Assembly (NCBI GenBank): GCA_963725035.1
Contig: CAVRWX010000010.1
Coordinates: forward strand, 1-64,000
Length of the DNA stretch: 64,000 bases
Reading direction: 5' to 3'
Source: JALZKA01 sp963725035
GTDB taxonomy: Bacteria; Actinomycetota; Thermoleophilia; Solirubrobacterales; 70-9
Made by a program: the position numbers and the translations under genes. Below the pieces are notes generated by a model that saw nothing but the letters and a program-made list of their open reading frames with translations, did no database searches and was not told where the DNA came from. Position 1 is the stretch's first letter; the number at the start of each line of letters is the position of its first letter. Below, in pieces: positions 37,947-47,694 of the stretch.

Positions 37947-39674
37947 TGCTCCCTCGCTGATCAGTCTTGTATGCGCCGAGATTGTGTCTCCTCGCACGCC
38001 TCGCGCGAACCTTATCAGTTGTCGGGTGCTGAAAACCGACCAATACGGAACTTCGCCAGACGGCGGCCAGCCGGGCCGGAACACGCCGTTGAGCGTCTCC
38101 GGGATCTCGCCGGACCAGGGCCGTGGGTGGGTGCTCCGAGAAGGCATCGGGCGGCCCTTGTCGGGGCGCTGGAGGTTGAAGCTGGGCACGTCGTCCTCCA
38201 GGGCCGAGCGCAAGAGAAGCTTGGTCCCGGGGCCGACGAGTTCTGCCGGGTGACATTCGAACGCGAGCTCCAGGACCTCGCGTGTCACGAACGGAAAGCA
38301 GCGGCGGACCCCAAGCGCGCTCGTCGTCTCCCAGTGCATGCCGAGGAAGCCGTCGCGCTCCAAGAACGCCCGGAGGTAGGGAAGCGGCGAGGGATCGGCG
38401 GCGGCTGCGCGGCGGCGGTCTCGGTACCACTCGGCGTACTCGGTCCGAAGATCCGGATGGATTAACTCGGGAAGCTCGGGCGGCCACGGGATCGGCGGCC
38501 GTCCAAGCGCCGCTGAGGCCCGCCACGAGAACCAGTTGCGGATGTCGCTGCGGCCCGTGGGAAGGCGCGAGCGGCTGCGCCAGAGCTCGAGCGGCGACGT
38601 GTGGCGGGTCCAATCGCGCAGGGTGAGCGTCGAGCCCACCGTGTGATCTGCGAACTCGCCTCCGACGAGGGTTGTCACCGGCCAGTCCTCAGTCACCGAG
38701 CGCAACAGGCAGAGGTAGGGCTGGAGCACGTGAAACGGGACTCGCGGCTCGTCGAGCAGCGCCAGACGGCGCTCGGCGTCGACCTGCTCCATGCGCTGGT
38801 TGCGGATGCCGACCGCCGCTGTGAGGGTCTCGATGTAGCGCAGGTCGCGCGTCCGCGAGGGCTCATCCTCGGGAAGAACCGTGAGGGAGTCAACCGTCCT
38901 CCCGAGCGTCCCCGCCGCAAGCGCCCCGATCGCCGACGAGTCGACGCCACCGCTGAGGGCGAGGAGGTTCCCCTCGCCGGGATCCAGCTCGCGCTCGAGA
39001 GTGCCGATCAGCGCGGATCGGAGCCGAGGGGCGTGGTCGGCGGAGCGGCGCGGCGCGATGCGCTCGTAGGGCTTCCACCAGCTGTCGAAGGCGGGTGCGC
39101 CGTTGCCAAGTACCGCGTACTCGCCCCGACCCAGGACCCGAACGCCGCGGAGGAAGGTCCGGCGGTCCGGCGCCGCGTCGTAACCGGAGGCCCAGATCCC
39201 GTTGATCAGCGGGTCGAGGCGCAGGTCTGCCGGCCCGAAGCGGATGATCAGGTCGAGGGTCGTCGCCACGGTCCAGCGCCCCTCACTGCCTACGACATAG
39301 AACGGGACGAGGCCGCCAGCCGACCGCACCACGGTCGCCTGGCCGTCATGACCGAAGCGGATCAGGCCGAAGTCGCCGGGGAGGCTCTCGATGGAGCCGG
39401 GCCGCTCGGCGACCAGCCGAGCAACCTCGTAACTGGCCATGCCCGATCGTTCGATCTCGTCCCGCCCCTGTGCAAAGGCCAGCCCCGCGTTGCGCACCCC
39501 CTGGCCGTCCGGCGTGCTGCCGTGAAATCGGGATGAGGCAGTTACCCACCCAGGTGCGGGGTCCCACGGTTCGTCCAGACCGGGGTCAACGCTCATGGCG
39601 TCGCGCGAGCGGCGGGGTTCCTCGGGATCGGGGCTGAAAACGGCCACTAGGTTTGCCAGGGGCGGGCGACTCAT
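37947..39674 (-). CDS. Lasso-type macrolactam synthetase (asparagine synthetase-like cyclase)
   Basis: 576 residues. An inactive glutaminase-like N-domain (SGMASYEVARLVAE..., FGLIRFGHDGQATVVRSAGGLVPFYVV; no Cys2) is followed by the ATP-pyrophosphatase domain with LLALSGGVDSSAIGALAAG and LVGGEFADHTVG. Later TSALGVRRCFPFVTREVLELAFECHPAEL and GTKLLLRSAL are typical of the C-terminal half of lasso cyclases. It adenylates the Asp/Glu side chain of the core and closes the ring on the N-terminus. The start ATG overlaps the kinase stop (ATGA). No stop is seen before the precursor ATG; a one-base slip in the last 60 bases would give a TGA about 20 bases upstream of it. Confidence 0.75.
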
Positions 39675-40627
39675 GAGCCTGAGGATGGCTCGGCAAGCGC
39701 ACCGGCGTCCGCGAGCGCGCCAAGAATCGTCGCCGGAAAGCCCGGATCGTCGAGATGACCGCGCGGCAACTCGATCCGGAAGGCGGAGACCCGCTGCGCC
39801 AGCAGGGTGAACGCGTCGAGGTTGGCCTTCAAAGGGCCGTGGGCGTGCCAGCCGATGACGCGAGCGCAGCCAAGAAGCACCTCAAGTGCCTCGCGAGCTC
39901 GCAACGACGTGACCTCGGAAGCCTCGTCCTGCGGTCTCCAGGCAGGGAACAGCAGGGCCGTCGGCGCCACGGGAGGGCCGGCCAGGAGGCGGGGACGAAC
40001 CGAGATCCGGCCGTCGCCCGTCCGGGTCGCATCGCCCTCGATCCGATCGGCCAATCCTGCTGCCTGGGGGCGCAGCCGAAGCTCCCCGCTGCCGGGGTGG
40101 ACCAGGACCGTGCCGCCGGAGTCGTCGATCCGCGCTGTGTCGTCGCCGACCAGCCGCCCCCCAGCGGTGCACACGAGGGCCGCGAGGGTCGACTTTCCAG
40201 CACCCGACGGGCCGGCGACCATCAGCACCGCGCCGTCGAGCTCGACCGTGGTCGCGTGAACCACGCCCACGCCCCGCAGGCCCAGGACGATCGCGAGCAC
40301 GTTGCCCGCCAGGAGCACCGGCAACACCGCCTCCCGGCCGGGCTGGGGACGGACGCGGCCGCGTCCAGTGGCCAGATCGATCTCGAACTCGGCTGCTTCG
40401 TGGAACCGGATCGTGAGCGTCTCTCCGTCGAGCGCAGCCTCGTAGCGGGCCGACCCCACGTCGAGCGATGCGACGAGCTCGCCGGGCGGAGGCGTATCCG
40501 GAACGGGACCGGGCGGGTCCAGCCGGAGATCGAGATCGGCTTGATCGCCGGGCACCGTCGGCGCGCCCGTGATGGGCACCTCCCCGGCGACTCGGAGCCC
40601 GTGGACGAGCTGGACCTCATTCTGCAC
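39671..40627 (-). CDS. HPr-kinase/phosphorylase-like kinase of the lasso-type cluster
   Basis: 318 residues from a GTG at 40627. The C-terminal two-thirds carry VLLAGNVLAIVLGLRGVGVVHATTVELDGAVLMVAGPSGAGKSTLAALVCTAGGRLVGDDTARID: an HprK-type P-loop (GPSGAGKST) followed by the conserved LVGDD segment. The N-terminal ~120 residues look like the Ser-kinase-family leader domain (FEIDLATGRGRV). Relatives in lasso clusters such as that of paeninodin phosphorylate the C-terminal Ser of the peptide; here the candidate core has only one Ser (residue 62), well inside the tail, so the acceptor is open. First gene of the leftward cluster 40627-37487. Confidence 0.75.
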   Translation of the reverse strand: MQNEVQLVHGLRVAGEVPITGAPTVPGDQADLDLRLDPPGPVPDTPPPGELVASLDVGSARYEAALDGETLTIRFHEAAEFEIDLATGRGRVRPQPGREAVLPVLLAGNVLAIVLGLRGVGVVHATTVELDGAVLMVAGPSGAGKSTLAALVCTAGGRLVGDDTARIDDSGGTVLVHPGSGELRLRPQAAGLADRIEGDATRTGDGRISVRPRLLAGPPVAPTALLFPAWRPQDEASEVTSLRAREALEVLLGCARVIGWHAHGPLKANLDAFTLLAQRVSAFRIELPRGHLDDPGFPATILGALADAGALAEPSSGS

Positions 40628-40668
40628 GCGGCGCGACCCTATCTATGTCTCGGTTACCCTGCCTCCAG

Positions 40669-41364
40669 ATGCAGGAATTCGCGGAACGCTGGTGGCAGGT
40701 GGGCGTTGGACTCGTCGTTCTGGCGCTCGTGATTTCCGGCGTCATTTTGGCCGGCGGAGACGAGGGCGACGGCGAATCGGACGCTGCGGCGGAGGTCGCG
40801 AGCGCCCCGCCCGAAGCGACGACTCCAACGGACGAGACCCCTTCAGCTCCGGGCACGGGTAACGGAGAGGGCCAGCCGAATGACGGCGACGGGCCTGGTG
40901 AGGAGGGCGGCAACGCCAACGGAGGCGGCAGCGAGGGAACTGACCCCGCGACGCCGACGCCGCAGAGCCCATACGGCCCGCCCGGCGATCCCGTCGGCGG
41001 GGTGCCGCCGGGCGCGCCACCGAGCGCGAACGAGCGTGCCGTTGAGACCACCCTTCGCCACTTCCTCGTCTCCATCTCGAAAGCCGACGGGCCGCAGGCC
41101 TGCGCGCAGCTATCGCCCGAGGGCCGGAAGCGCGTCGAGGACGAGGTGCATGAGGCTGCGCCCGAGACGCAGGGCGCCCCGTGTGAGGGCGCGATCGTGC
41201 TCTACCAGGGCGGTTACGGGCGCGCGGCCCGTAACCCGGAGATCACCGAGGTGAGCGTGTCAGGCACCCAGGCGACCGCCGTCGGCCCCCCGGGCAAAAG
41301 GACTGCGGAGTTCAGCAAGATCGACAACGTGTGGCTGATCGACAACTACGAGTGGGGAAACTGA
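40669..41364 (+). CDS. Membrane-anchored extracytoplasmic protein with NTF2-like C-terminal domain
   Basis: 231 residues from ATG 40669. One membrane helix (VGVGLVVLALVISGVILAG, residues 10-28) is followed by a ~105-residue disordered linker of Gly, Pro, Glu, Thr and Asn, then a folded domain of ~100 residues (ANERAVETTLRHFLVSISKADGPQACAQLSPEGRKRVEDEV... VWLIDNYEW). That domain resembles the NTF2/SnoaL-like extracellular modules such as DUF4878, with one Cys pair. It is divergent from the kinase gene by 41 bases. Function unknown. Confidence 0.6.
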   Translation: MQEFAERWWQVGVGLVVLALVISGVILAGGDEGDGESDAAAEVASAPPEATTPTDETPSAPGTGNGEGQPNDGDGPGEEGGNANGGGSEGTDPATPTPQSPYGPPGDPVGGVPPGAPPSANERAVETTLRHFLVSISKADGPQACAQLSPEGRKRVEDEVHEAAPETQGAPCEGAIVLYQGGYGRAARNPEITEVSVSGTQATAVGPPGKRTAEFSKIDNVWLIDNYEWGN

Positions 41365-41385
41365 CCGGAACTGGACCGCCGAGCG

Positions 41386-42209
41386 TCAGTCGCAGTAGGC
41401 GTACGCCGTCAGCTCCGGATTGCCCACGATCGCGAAGGCCGTGACGCGCCAGCCGCGGTCGCCGCTGAGCCTCGAGGCGTGAACCAGACCCCGGTCGTGC
41501 TCCTCGGCGGGGCCCGTCAGGTCGCGCTCGATCTCGAAGCCGCCGGAGCGCAGGTCCTGCGAGCGCTTGCATTTCGCCGTGACCGATTGCCCGAAGCGCT
41601 CCTGGATTCCATCCGTGGTGATCGCCTTGCTCCTCGTCGCCAGCCCGGGCTGCGACGCATCGCAGTAGGCGAACGCGGTGTAGGCCTGGGGTGCGCCGCT
41701 GTTGTTGAAGAAGGTCACTTCCCAGGTGCGCTCGCCGGTGCGCCTCGATGCCAGGAGATGCGTGACCGCGTCGGGGGTGTCGAACCCGCCGGCGACGGCC
41801 TCCTGTCCCTCGGGACACTCGGCTGCGATCGAGCCCACCTCGTCGGCCGCGATCGTGTCCTCCGCCGACGCCGTGCCGAGAGTCGGTGCGCCCCGCTTGC
41901 AGTAGACGTAGGCGGTCGCCTTGCCCGACTCGCCGGTGTTCCGCGCGCGCAGACGCCAGCTGGCTCTCGCTAGCCATTGTGGAGTCGAGTGGCAGCATGG
42001 CGGGCCCGTCGTCTCCGGGGAGCGGAGCAAGGAAGCCGCCCGAAAGCGCCCGTCCCTTCTCGCACTCAGCTGTCTTTTCGCGGATCTCGTTCGAGGGAAC
42101 CTTGAAGTCCTTCGACCCGACACCGATCGCGGCGCCCGCGATGCCCGTGGCGGCCAGGAGGCAGACGGCCGCAGCCGCTCCCGCCGTTCGTTGCCCTGCG
42201 TCGCTTCAT
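41386..42209 (-). CDS. Secreted Cys-rich repeat protein (frameshifts near 42185 and 41975)
   Basis: ATG 42209 starts MKRRRATN; after a slip in a G-run the signal peptide reads AGAAAAVCLLAATGIAGAAIGVGS. The mature part begins FKVPSNEIREKTAECEKGRALSGGFLAP and, after a second slip, has two further units of the same plan (AAECPEGQEAVAGGFDTPDA...; TAKCKRSQDLRSGGFEIERD). Each unit has an opening A-x-C-x-x-G/S-x3-x-G-G-F turn and ends in Y-C-D or Y-C-K (AYVYCKRG, AFAYCDAS, AYAYCD). Repeat proteins of this type are frequent in Solirubrobacterales genomes but have no known function. 272 residues when repaired. Confidence 0.6.
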
Positions 42210-42266
42210 TCGACTAGACACCTTGGAGCCCGACCGTAGCGATCGGGCTCCAGATTCGGAAGAGCC

Positions 42267-43601
42267 CTAAAGCTCGCAGTTGGTCGGGGTTTCGATGCTG
42301 ATGGCGACGTCGGCGGCGCCTGCTCCGCAGTTACCGGTGTCGGTCCCGCCCTCGCCGTTCAGCAGGTCATTGAATCCGCTGCCGGTCAACGCGTCATTCC
42401 CGAGCCGGCCGAACAGCTGGACGCCCTGATCGGCGGCCGCGGCATTGATCGTGTCGACCTGCGCGTTACCGATGATCCGCTCACAGTCGCCCTGGACGTT
42501 GTCGGTGCGTTGCCGAAGCCGTCGTTGTCGTTTGCGACGTCGTCGAGCGTGACGCTGATACCCGGCGCAGCGGCGTCACGAAGGGGCGCCGTAGGTGACG
42601 GTGTCAACGCCGGCGTGGCACCCGTCCCGTCGCAGTTGAACGTGTCGTTGCCCTCGCCGCCGCCGAGGAAGTCGCCGCCGTTGGGAGCGCACGCGGCGGG
42701 ATCGCCGTTGATCGTGTCGGCCGCCCCGGCGCCTGCCGTCGGTGGTGCCGGAGTCGCCGGCGATCGTGTTGGCGGCGCAGCTGCCCGTGAGCGTGTCTGT
42801 CGCAACGTTGCTGCCGGTGATCGACTCGACGTCGGTGTGCACGTCGTCGCTGGCGGTGCTGCCGTTCCCGCATGTGCCGCCGTCGTTGTTGGCCGCCGTC
42901 GATGCGTGACGGTGACGGCCGTCCCGCAACTGGTGTAGATGACCCGGTCGATGTCGGTCGCCACCGGTGAGCTCGTCTCCGCTCGCGTCCCCGTTATTGA
43001 AGCCGCCATGTGAACCGATCGTTCCCGGCGCCACCGTCCATTGCATCGTCACCGTCACTTCCGGGGATCGTCGTCGTTCCCCGTGCCACCGTTGATGGTG
43101 TCGTTGCCGTCGCTCCCGGTGACCTCAGTGTCGATCCCGCGCCGCCGGTGATCGGTGATCGTGGAACGGAAGCTGTCGCCCCTGATCGACGCCCGTCAGC
43201 GCTGAAGTGCATCCGTCGCTGTTCGCCGCCGTGAACGGGTCTGCTTGAGTGACGGCCGACCGTCACCGAGTCGGTCCCGCGCCCAAGGCCGTGGCGATCG
43301 AATCCAGTCCGCGTCGCCTGTGTCGCGGTGCAGGTCACGACGTTCGCGCCAGTGCAGGGCGCTGACTCGGAGATACGGCGAGTCCTGTGAAGTGTAGGTC
43401 GCCGACGACTCGTGTCATCGGTCACGTTGTTGTCGTCGCCATCGATCCGGTGGAGCCGATGACGTCACCCGCGGTGATCGACCACGTAGCCGCCGACGCG
43501 ATTGCCGGGACGGCTAGCAACGCTCCGAACGTCAAGGCAAGCGTTAGTCCTGCGCGCTTAGAAACTCGGCCAGAACTCTTGATGACTCGACGATGAAACA
43601 C
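42267..43601 (-). pseudogene. Secreted RTX-like repeat protein, first tandem copy, heavily frameshifted
   Basis: The GTG at 43601 starts FHRRVIKSSGRVSKRAGLTLALTFGALLAVPAIASAA, a signal peptide nearly identical to that of the copy at 45152. The body can be followed only across many slips (about five in 1.3 kb), with NDTINGGTG-like repeats, a CGTAVTV Cys-containing insert, NGDPAACAPNGGDFLGGGEGNDTFNCDG, VSVTLDDVANDNDGFGNA and the end QLFGRLGNDALTGSGFNDLLNGEGG before IETPTNCEL and a TAG at 42267. It shares this end with the two neighbours. Beta-roll repeats bind calcium; there is no toxin or protease domain. Confidence 0.65.
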
Positions 43602-43648
43602 TAAAACCCCTCTGGAAACCAGTTTGCTAGGACCCCAACTGCTAGGGC

Positions 43649-43677
43649 AGCATAACCGCCCGGATCACCGTGGTCAA
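43649..43677 (-). promoter_or_regulatory. Promoter of the first tandem RTX gene
   Basis: On the minus strand TTGACC (43672-43677), 17-base spacer, TATGCT (43649-43654). It lies about 48 bases upstream of the GTG at 43601 and just past the end of the previous gene. The next paralogue has the same layout. Confidence 0.6.
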
Positions 43678-43683
43678 GGGTTT

Positions 43684-45152
43684 TCACCGATGTTCTCGTG
43701 TTCTTAATGTCTCGGTTACGTCACCGCCCAGGGCGGACGAGCGGGCCGTTGCAGGCACCGATCCAGAGCTCGAAAGCGCTTGAGTCTCGCAGGCGGTCGG
43801 GGTTTCGATGCTGATGGCGGTGTCGGTCCCGGCACCGCAGTCACCGGCGTCGGTTCCGTCCTCGCCGTTCAGCAGGTCGTCGAAGCCGCTGCCCGTGAGC
43901 GTGTCGCCGCCTAGGCGGCCGAACAACTGGACGCCCTGATCGGCGGCTGCGGCATTGATCGTGTCGCCGTTGGCGGTGCCGATGATCCGCTCGCAGTCAC
44001 CGCCGACGTTGTCTGTGACGTTGCCCATGCCGTCGTTGTCGTTCGCGGCGTCGTCGAGGGTGACGGAGATGGCCGCCCCGCCGGTGTACGGCGTGCCGTA
44101 GGTGACGGTGTCGACGCCGGGCGTCACACCCGTGCCGTCGCAGTTGAACGTGTCGTTGCCCTCGCCGCCGCCGAGGAAGTCGGCGCCGTTGGGGGCGCAG
44201 GCAGCCGGATCGCCGTTGAGCGACGTCGCTTCCGTCCGTGTGACCGTTCGCCGTGCCAGCGCTGCCGGCGAACGTGTTGGGCCCGCAGCTTCCCGTGATG
44301 GTGTCCGCGGTCGTGCTTCCTGTTACCGACTCAACCGTGCTCTGCACGTTCTCGATGTCCTGGAGGCCGTCTGCGCAGCCCTGATCGTTCCCCGTGTTAT
44401 CCATCGTCACGACCACCGGCTGCGCCGTGCAGGCATACGAGAAGTTGGGTGTGCCCGGAGGATCGAGAGATCCATACACGACGCGGTCGAGGTCCGCGCC
44501 GCCGTCGTAGTTGTCGCTTCCAATCCCCTGGCCACCGTCCATGCGGTCGTTGCCGGCGCCACCGTTCAGATCATCGAAGCCCTCGGTGCCGCCGTACAAC
44601 CAGTCGTTCCCGTCGTTGCCGTTGATGATGTCCGCGACGCCCGCCTCCGCCGTCGATGATGTCGTCGCCAGGGCCGCCGCTGAGGCCGGTGGCGGTGGCG
44701 TCGTCGCTCGTGGCGCCGCCGTTGATGATGTCGTTGGCGCTGCTTCCCGTGATGTTGCCGTCGTCACCGTCGTCACCGTTGATTGTGAACGGGTCGTCGT
44801 TGACGCCGGTCGCGGTGAACACGTCGGTGTTGTCGCCGAGGTTCACGACCACCGAGGTCCAGCTCACCCCGCTGCAGGTGACGTCGCCGCTCGTCGCTGT
44901 GCAGTTCGCGCTGGATTCCGTGATAGCGACCGTGTCGTTGAAGAGGTATGTGTCGGCAGCCGGCTGGGTCACCACCAGGTTGTTGGTCTCACCAGCGGCC
45001 GCGCTGAACGTGATCACCGTTGTGGCGGTGCTAACCGCTGCCGCCGACGCGATCGCCGGGACGGCAAGCAGCGCTCCGAACGTCAACCCAAGCGTCAGTC
45101 CTGCGCGCTTGGAAACTCGACTCCGGCTTCCGATGACTCGGCTTGAACGCAC
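43684..45152 (-). CDS. Secreted RTX-like repeat protein, second tandem copy (frameshifts near 44650 and 44225)
   Basis: A GTG at 45152 begins RSSRVIGSRSRVSKRAGLTLGLTFGALLAVPAIASAA, a Sec signal. Then come a ~100-residue non-repeat domain (TTVITFSAAAGETNNLVVTQ...SWTSVVVNLGDNTDVF) and RTX units (GDDGDDGNITGSSANDIINGG, GNDGNDWLYGG, DLNGGAGNDRMDGG). A slip then leads to TYGTPYTGGAAISVTLDDAANDNDGMGN and the shared end QLFGRLGGDTLTGSGFDDLLNGEDG. About 480 residues. The A-G-E-T-N-N-hydrophobic motif near residue 55 also occurs in the third copy. It is 33 bases before the promoter of the first copy. Confidence 0.75.
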
Positions 45153-45195
45153 TTAGACCTCCGCTCGATAGCTCTGGAGCCCCCTGGCGCAAGCG

Positions 45196-45224
45196 ACCAT
45201 ACCCCTCTCGCGGGCGGCGGTCAA
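45196..45224 (-). promoter_or_regulatory. Promoter of the second tandem RTX gene
   Basis: On the minus strand TTGACC (45219-45224), 17-base spacer, TATGGT (45196-45201), with the GTG start about 44 bases downstream. The same -35 and spacer length as at 43649-43677 suggest a common origin of the two upstream regions. Confidence 0.6.
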
Positions 45225-45308
45225 GCCGCGTGCCCAGAAAACTACGGATGGGGTGACTGACCCTCCGGAGAGCCGGACCGTCAGGATCGGACCCCAGGCT
45301 CGAAAGCC

Positions 45309-46525
45309 CTAGAGCTCGCAGCCGTTGTTGGTTTCGATGCTGATGGCCGTGTCGGTTCCGCCAGTTATGCAGTTAGCCGGTGTCGGTTCCGCCCTCGCCG
45401 TTGAGCAGGTCATTGCCCGGACCGTCGGTCAGGATGTCATTCCCGAGCCGACCGAACAGCTGAACGCGCCTGATCGGCGCCCGCGGCGTTGATCGTGTCG
45501 CCGTTGGCGGTACCGATGATCCGCTCGCAGTCGCCCTGGACGTTGTCGGTGGTGTTGCCCATGCCGTCGTTGTCGTTCGCGGCGTCGTCGAGGGTGACGG
45601 AGATGGCCGCGCCACCGGTGTACGGCGTGCCGTAGGTGACGGTATCGACGCCGGGCGTCGCGCCCGAGCCGTCGCAGTTGAACGTGTCGTTGCCCTCGCC
45701 GCCGCCGAGGAAGTCGGTGCCGTTGGGGGCGCAGGCGGCCGGATCGCCGTTGAACGTGTCGTTGCCGTCCGTGTGACCGTTCGCGGTGCCAGCGCTCCCG
45801 GCGAACGTGTTTGCCAGGCAACTGCCCGTGATGGTGTCACCGAGCGTGCTCCCCGTTACCGACTCAACATCGGTTCCGATGTTGTCGTCTGCGATCCCGT
45901 CACCATCGTTGTCGTTGGCCGTTCCGTCGATGGTGACGGTTGCTCCGCTATTGGGGGTGGTGTCCATGATCGCGCGATCGATGTCGCCGCCGCCGTTGTA
46001 GATGTCGATCCCGTCGAGGCCCGTCATCCTGTCCGTGCCGGCCCCGCCGTTGAAGGTGTCGGTTGGCTGCCCATCGATAACGCCGTCGCTGTTGGCCCCC
46101 GTGAGCACGTCGTTGCCGGCATCGCCATTCATGGTGATTTCATCGTCTATATCGGTGACGGCGCCCGCGGTAAAGGTGTCGTTCCCGTCCCCGAGGTTCG
46201 CGACGATGGTGTCGATGTCCGCCCCCGCAGCGTCGTTGCAGGTCACCGTGATCGTCGGTGGCGACGTGTCGGTTCCGGTGCAGACTGCAGTACCGGTCAG
46301 CGAGTACGCGGTAGCGCCAGTCTCCACAAACGAATAGACGCCGGCAGCGCCTGGGTTCGTCCGCGTGACCGTGATGTTGTTCGTCTCGCCTGCCGTAGCG
46401 GTGAGAGTGATTGTCGCGTTGTTGGTTGCGGAGCGGTTGATTGTGATCGCAGACGCGGAGGAAGGCAGCGATGCGAGGAGCGCAATGGCTACTGCTCCAA
46501 CCCATGTCAAGTTCTTAATCCTCAT
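45309..46525 (-). CDS. Secreted RTX-like repeat protein, third tandem copy (frameshifts near 45460 and 45370)
   Basis: ATG 46525 starts MRIKNLTWVGAVAIALLASLPSSASA, a different signal peptide from the other two copies. The next 90 residues resemble the second copy (TLTATAGETNNITVTRTN), then RTX units (NGDAGNDVLTGANSDG, NGGAGTDRMTGLDG), NGDPAACAPNGTDFLGGGEGNDTFNCDG, VDTVTYGTPYTGGAAISVTLDDAANDNDGMGN and the end RLGNDILTDGPGNDLLNGEGG. A TAG at 45309 (ETNNGCEL) closes it after two slips. Homology to the first two copies is clearest in the C-terminal 170 residues, so that module has spread between genes. Confidence 0.75.
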
Positions 46526-46617
46526 CGAATCCCCAATCAGTTATCGGCACTTTCCGCCGATGCTCCACCCCCGCGACAACGACGGCAGAATCCTATCAGT
46601 GATCCTGGCTACGAAAT

Positions 46618-47586
46618 TCAGGTAAGCGCGGCGTCCCGCCGCGACTCGTAGTGCTCGAACGTTGAGGCGAGCCCCGCGTCGACGCCAACGGCCGGCTCGT
46701 ATCCGATCAGCTCGCGCGCCTTGGATATGTCCGCGAGCGAGTGCGGAACGTCGCCCGGACGGGCGGGTTGGTGCTCGGGGTCCACATCCTCGCCCGCGGT
46801 CTCGGCGAGCGATGCGAGCAGGGTGTTGAGCGAGATGCGCTCGCCGCAGGCGATGTTCATGACCTCGCCCACAGCGCCCTCGGCGGTGGCGGCGAGGAGG
46901 TTGGCGTCGACCGTGTTGTCGATGTAGGTGAAGTCGCGGGACTGCTCGCCGTCGCCGTAGATGACGGGGCGCTGGTCTTCTCGAGGATGGCGGTGATGAA
47001 CTTGGGGATGACCGCCGAGTACTGGGAGTTCGGGTCCTGGCGCGGGCCGAAGACGTTGAAGTAGCGGATGGCGACCGTCTCGAGGCCGTAGACCTCGTGG
47101 AAGGTGCGGCAGTAGTTCTCGGCGGCGAGCTTTGCCACGGCGTAGGGCGAGATGGGCTGAGTGGCCATGTCCTCGCGCTTGGGAAGGTCGCGGTTTGCCC
47201 CGTAGACGGATGAGGAAGAGGCGAAGACGACGCGCCTGCACTCCGGCGTCGCGGGCGGCGAGAAGGACGTTTAGCGTTCCGATCACGTTCGAGGCGTTCG
47301 AGGTGAGCGGGTCCTGGATGGAGCGGGGCACCGACGGGAGGGCGGCCTGGTGAAAGACGACGTCGCAGCCCTTGACCGCGTTCGAAACGCGCTCGTAGCT
47401 TTGGATGTCGCCCTCGACGATGTCGATCGTCGCCCTGCGAGACCGGCGAGGTTCTCGCGGTTGCCTGTCGCGAAGTTGTCGAGGACGCGGACGTCGGAGC
47501 CGTCGGTAAGGAGGCGCTCGACCAGGTTCGAGCCGATGAAGCCGGCACCGCCGGTGACGAGGACCTTGCCGATGGAGTCGCTTCAT
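46618..47586 (-). CDS. UDP-glucose 4-epimerase-like sugar epimerase (several frameshifts)
   Basis: Across frames: SIGKVLVTGGAGFIGSNLVERLLTDGSDVRVLDNFATGNRENL (NAD site), then ATIDIVEGDIQSYERVSNAVKGCDVVFHQAALPSVPRSIQDP, SSSSVYGANRDLP, PISPYAVAKLAAENYCR (Y-x3-K), RYFNVFGPRQDPNSQYSAVIPKFI and FTYIDNTVDANLLAATAEG. This is a complete GalE-type extended SDR of about 320 residues. Slips lie near 47440, 47215 and 46970, and the start is obscured (ATG 47586 leads into the wrong frame after a few codons). It would interconvert UDP-hexoses for the glycan loci. A tRNA gene follows on its upstream side. Confidence 0.75.
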   Translation of the reverse strand: MKRLHRQGPRHRRCRLHRLEPGRAPPYRRLRRPRPRQLRDRQPREPRRSRRATIDIVEGDIQSYERVSNAVKGCDVVFHQAALPSVPRSIQDPLTSNASNVIGTLNVLLAARDAGVQARRLRLFLIRLRGKPRPSQARGHGHSAHLALRRGKARRRELLPHLPRGLRPRDGRHPLLQRLRPAPGPELPVLGGHPQVHHRHPREDQRPVIYGDGEQSRDFTYIDNTVDANLLAATAEGAVGEVMNIACGERISLNTLLASLAETAGEDVDPEHQPARPGDVPHSLADISKARELIGYEPAVGVDAGLASTFEHYESRRDAALT

Positions 47587-47608
47587 CGGCGGGAGGCTAG
47601 CGCGGCAG

Positions 47609-47681
<73 letters not shown>

Positions 47682-47694
47682 GGGCCGAGTCAGA

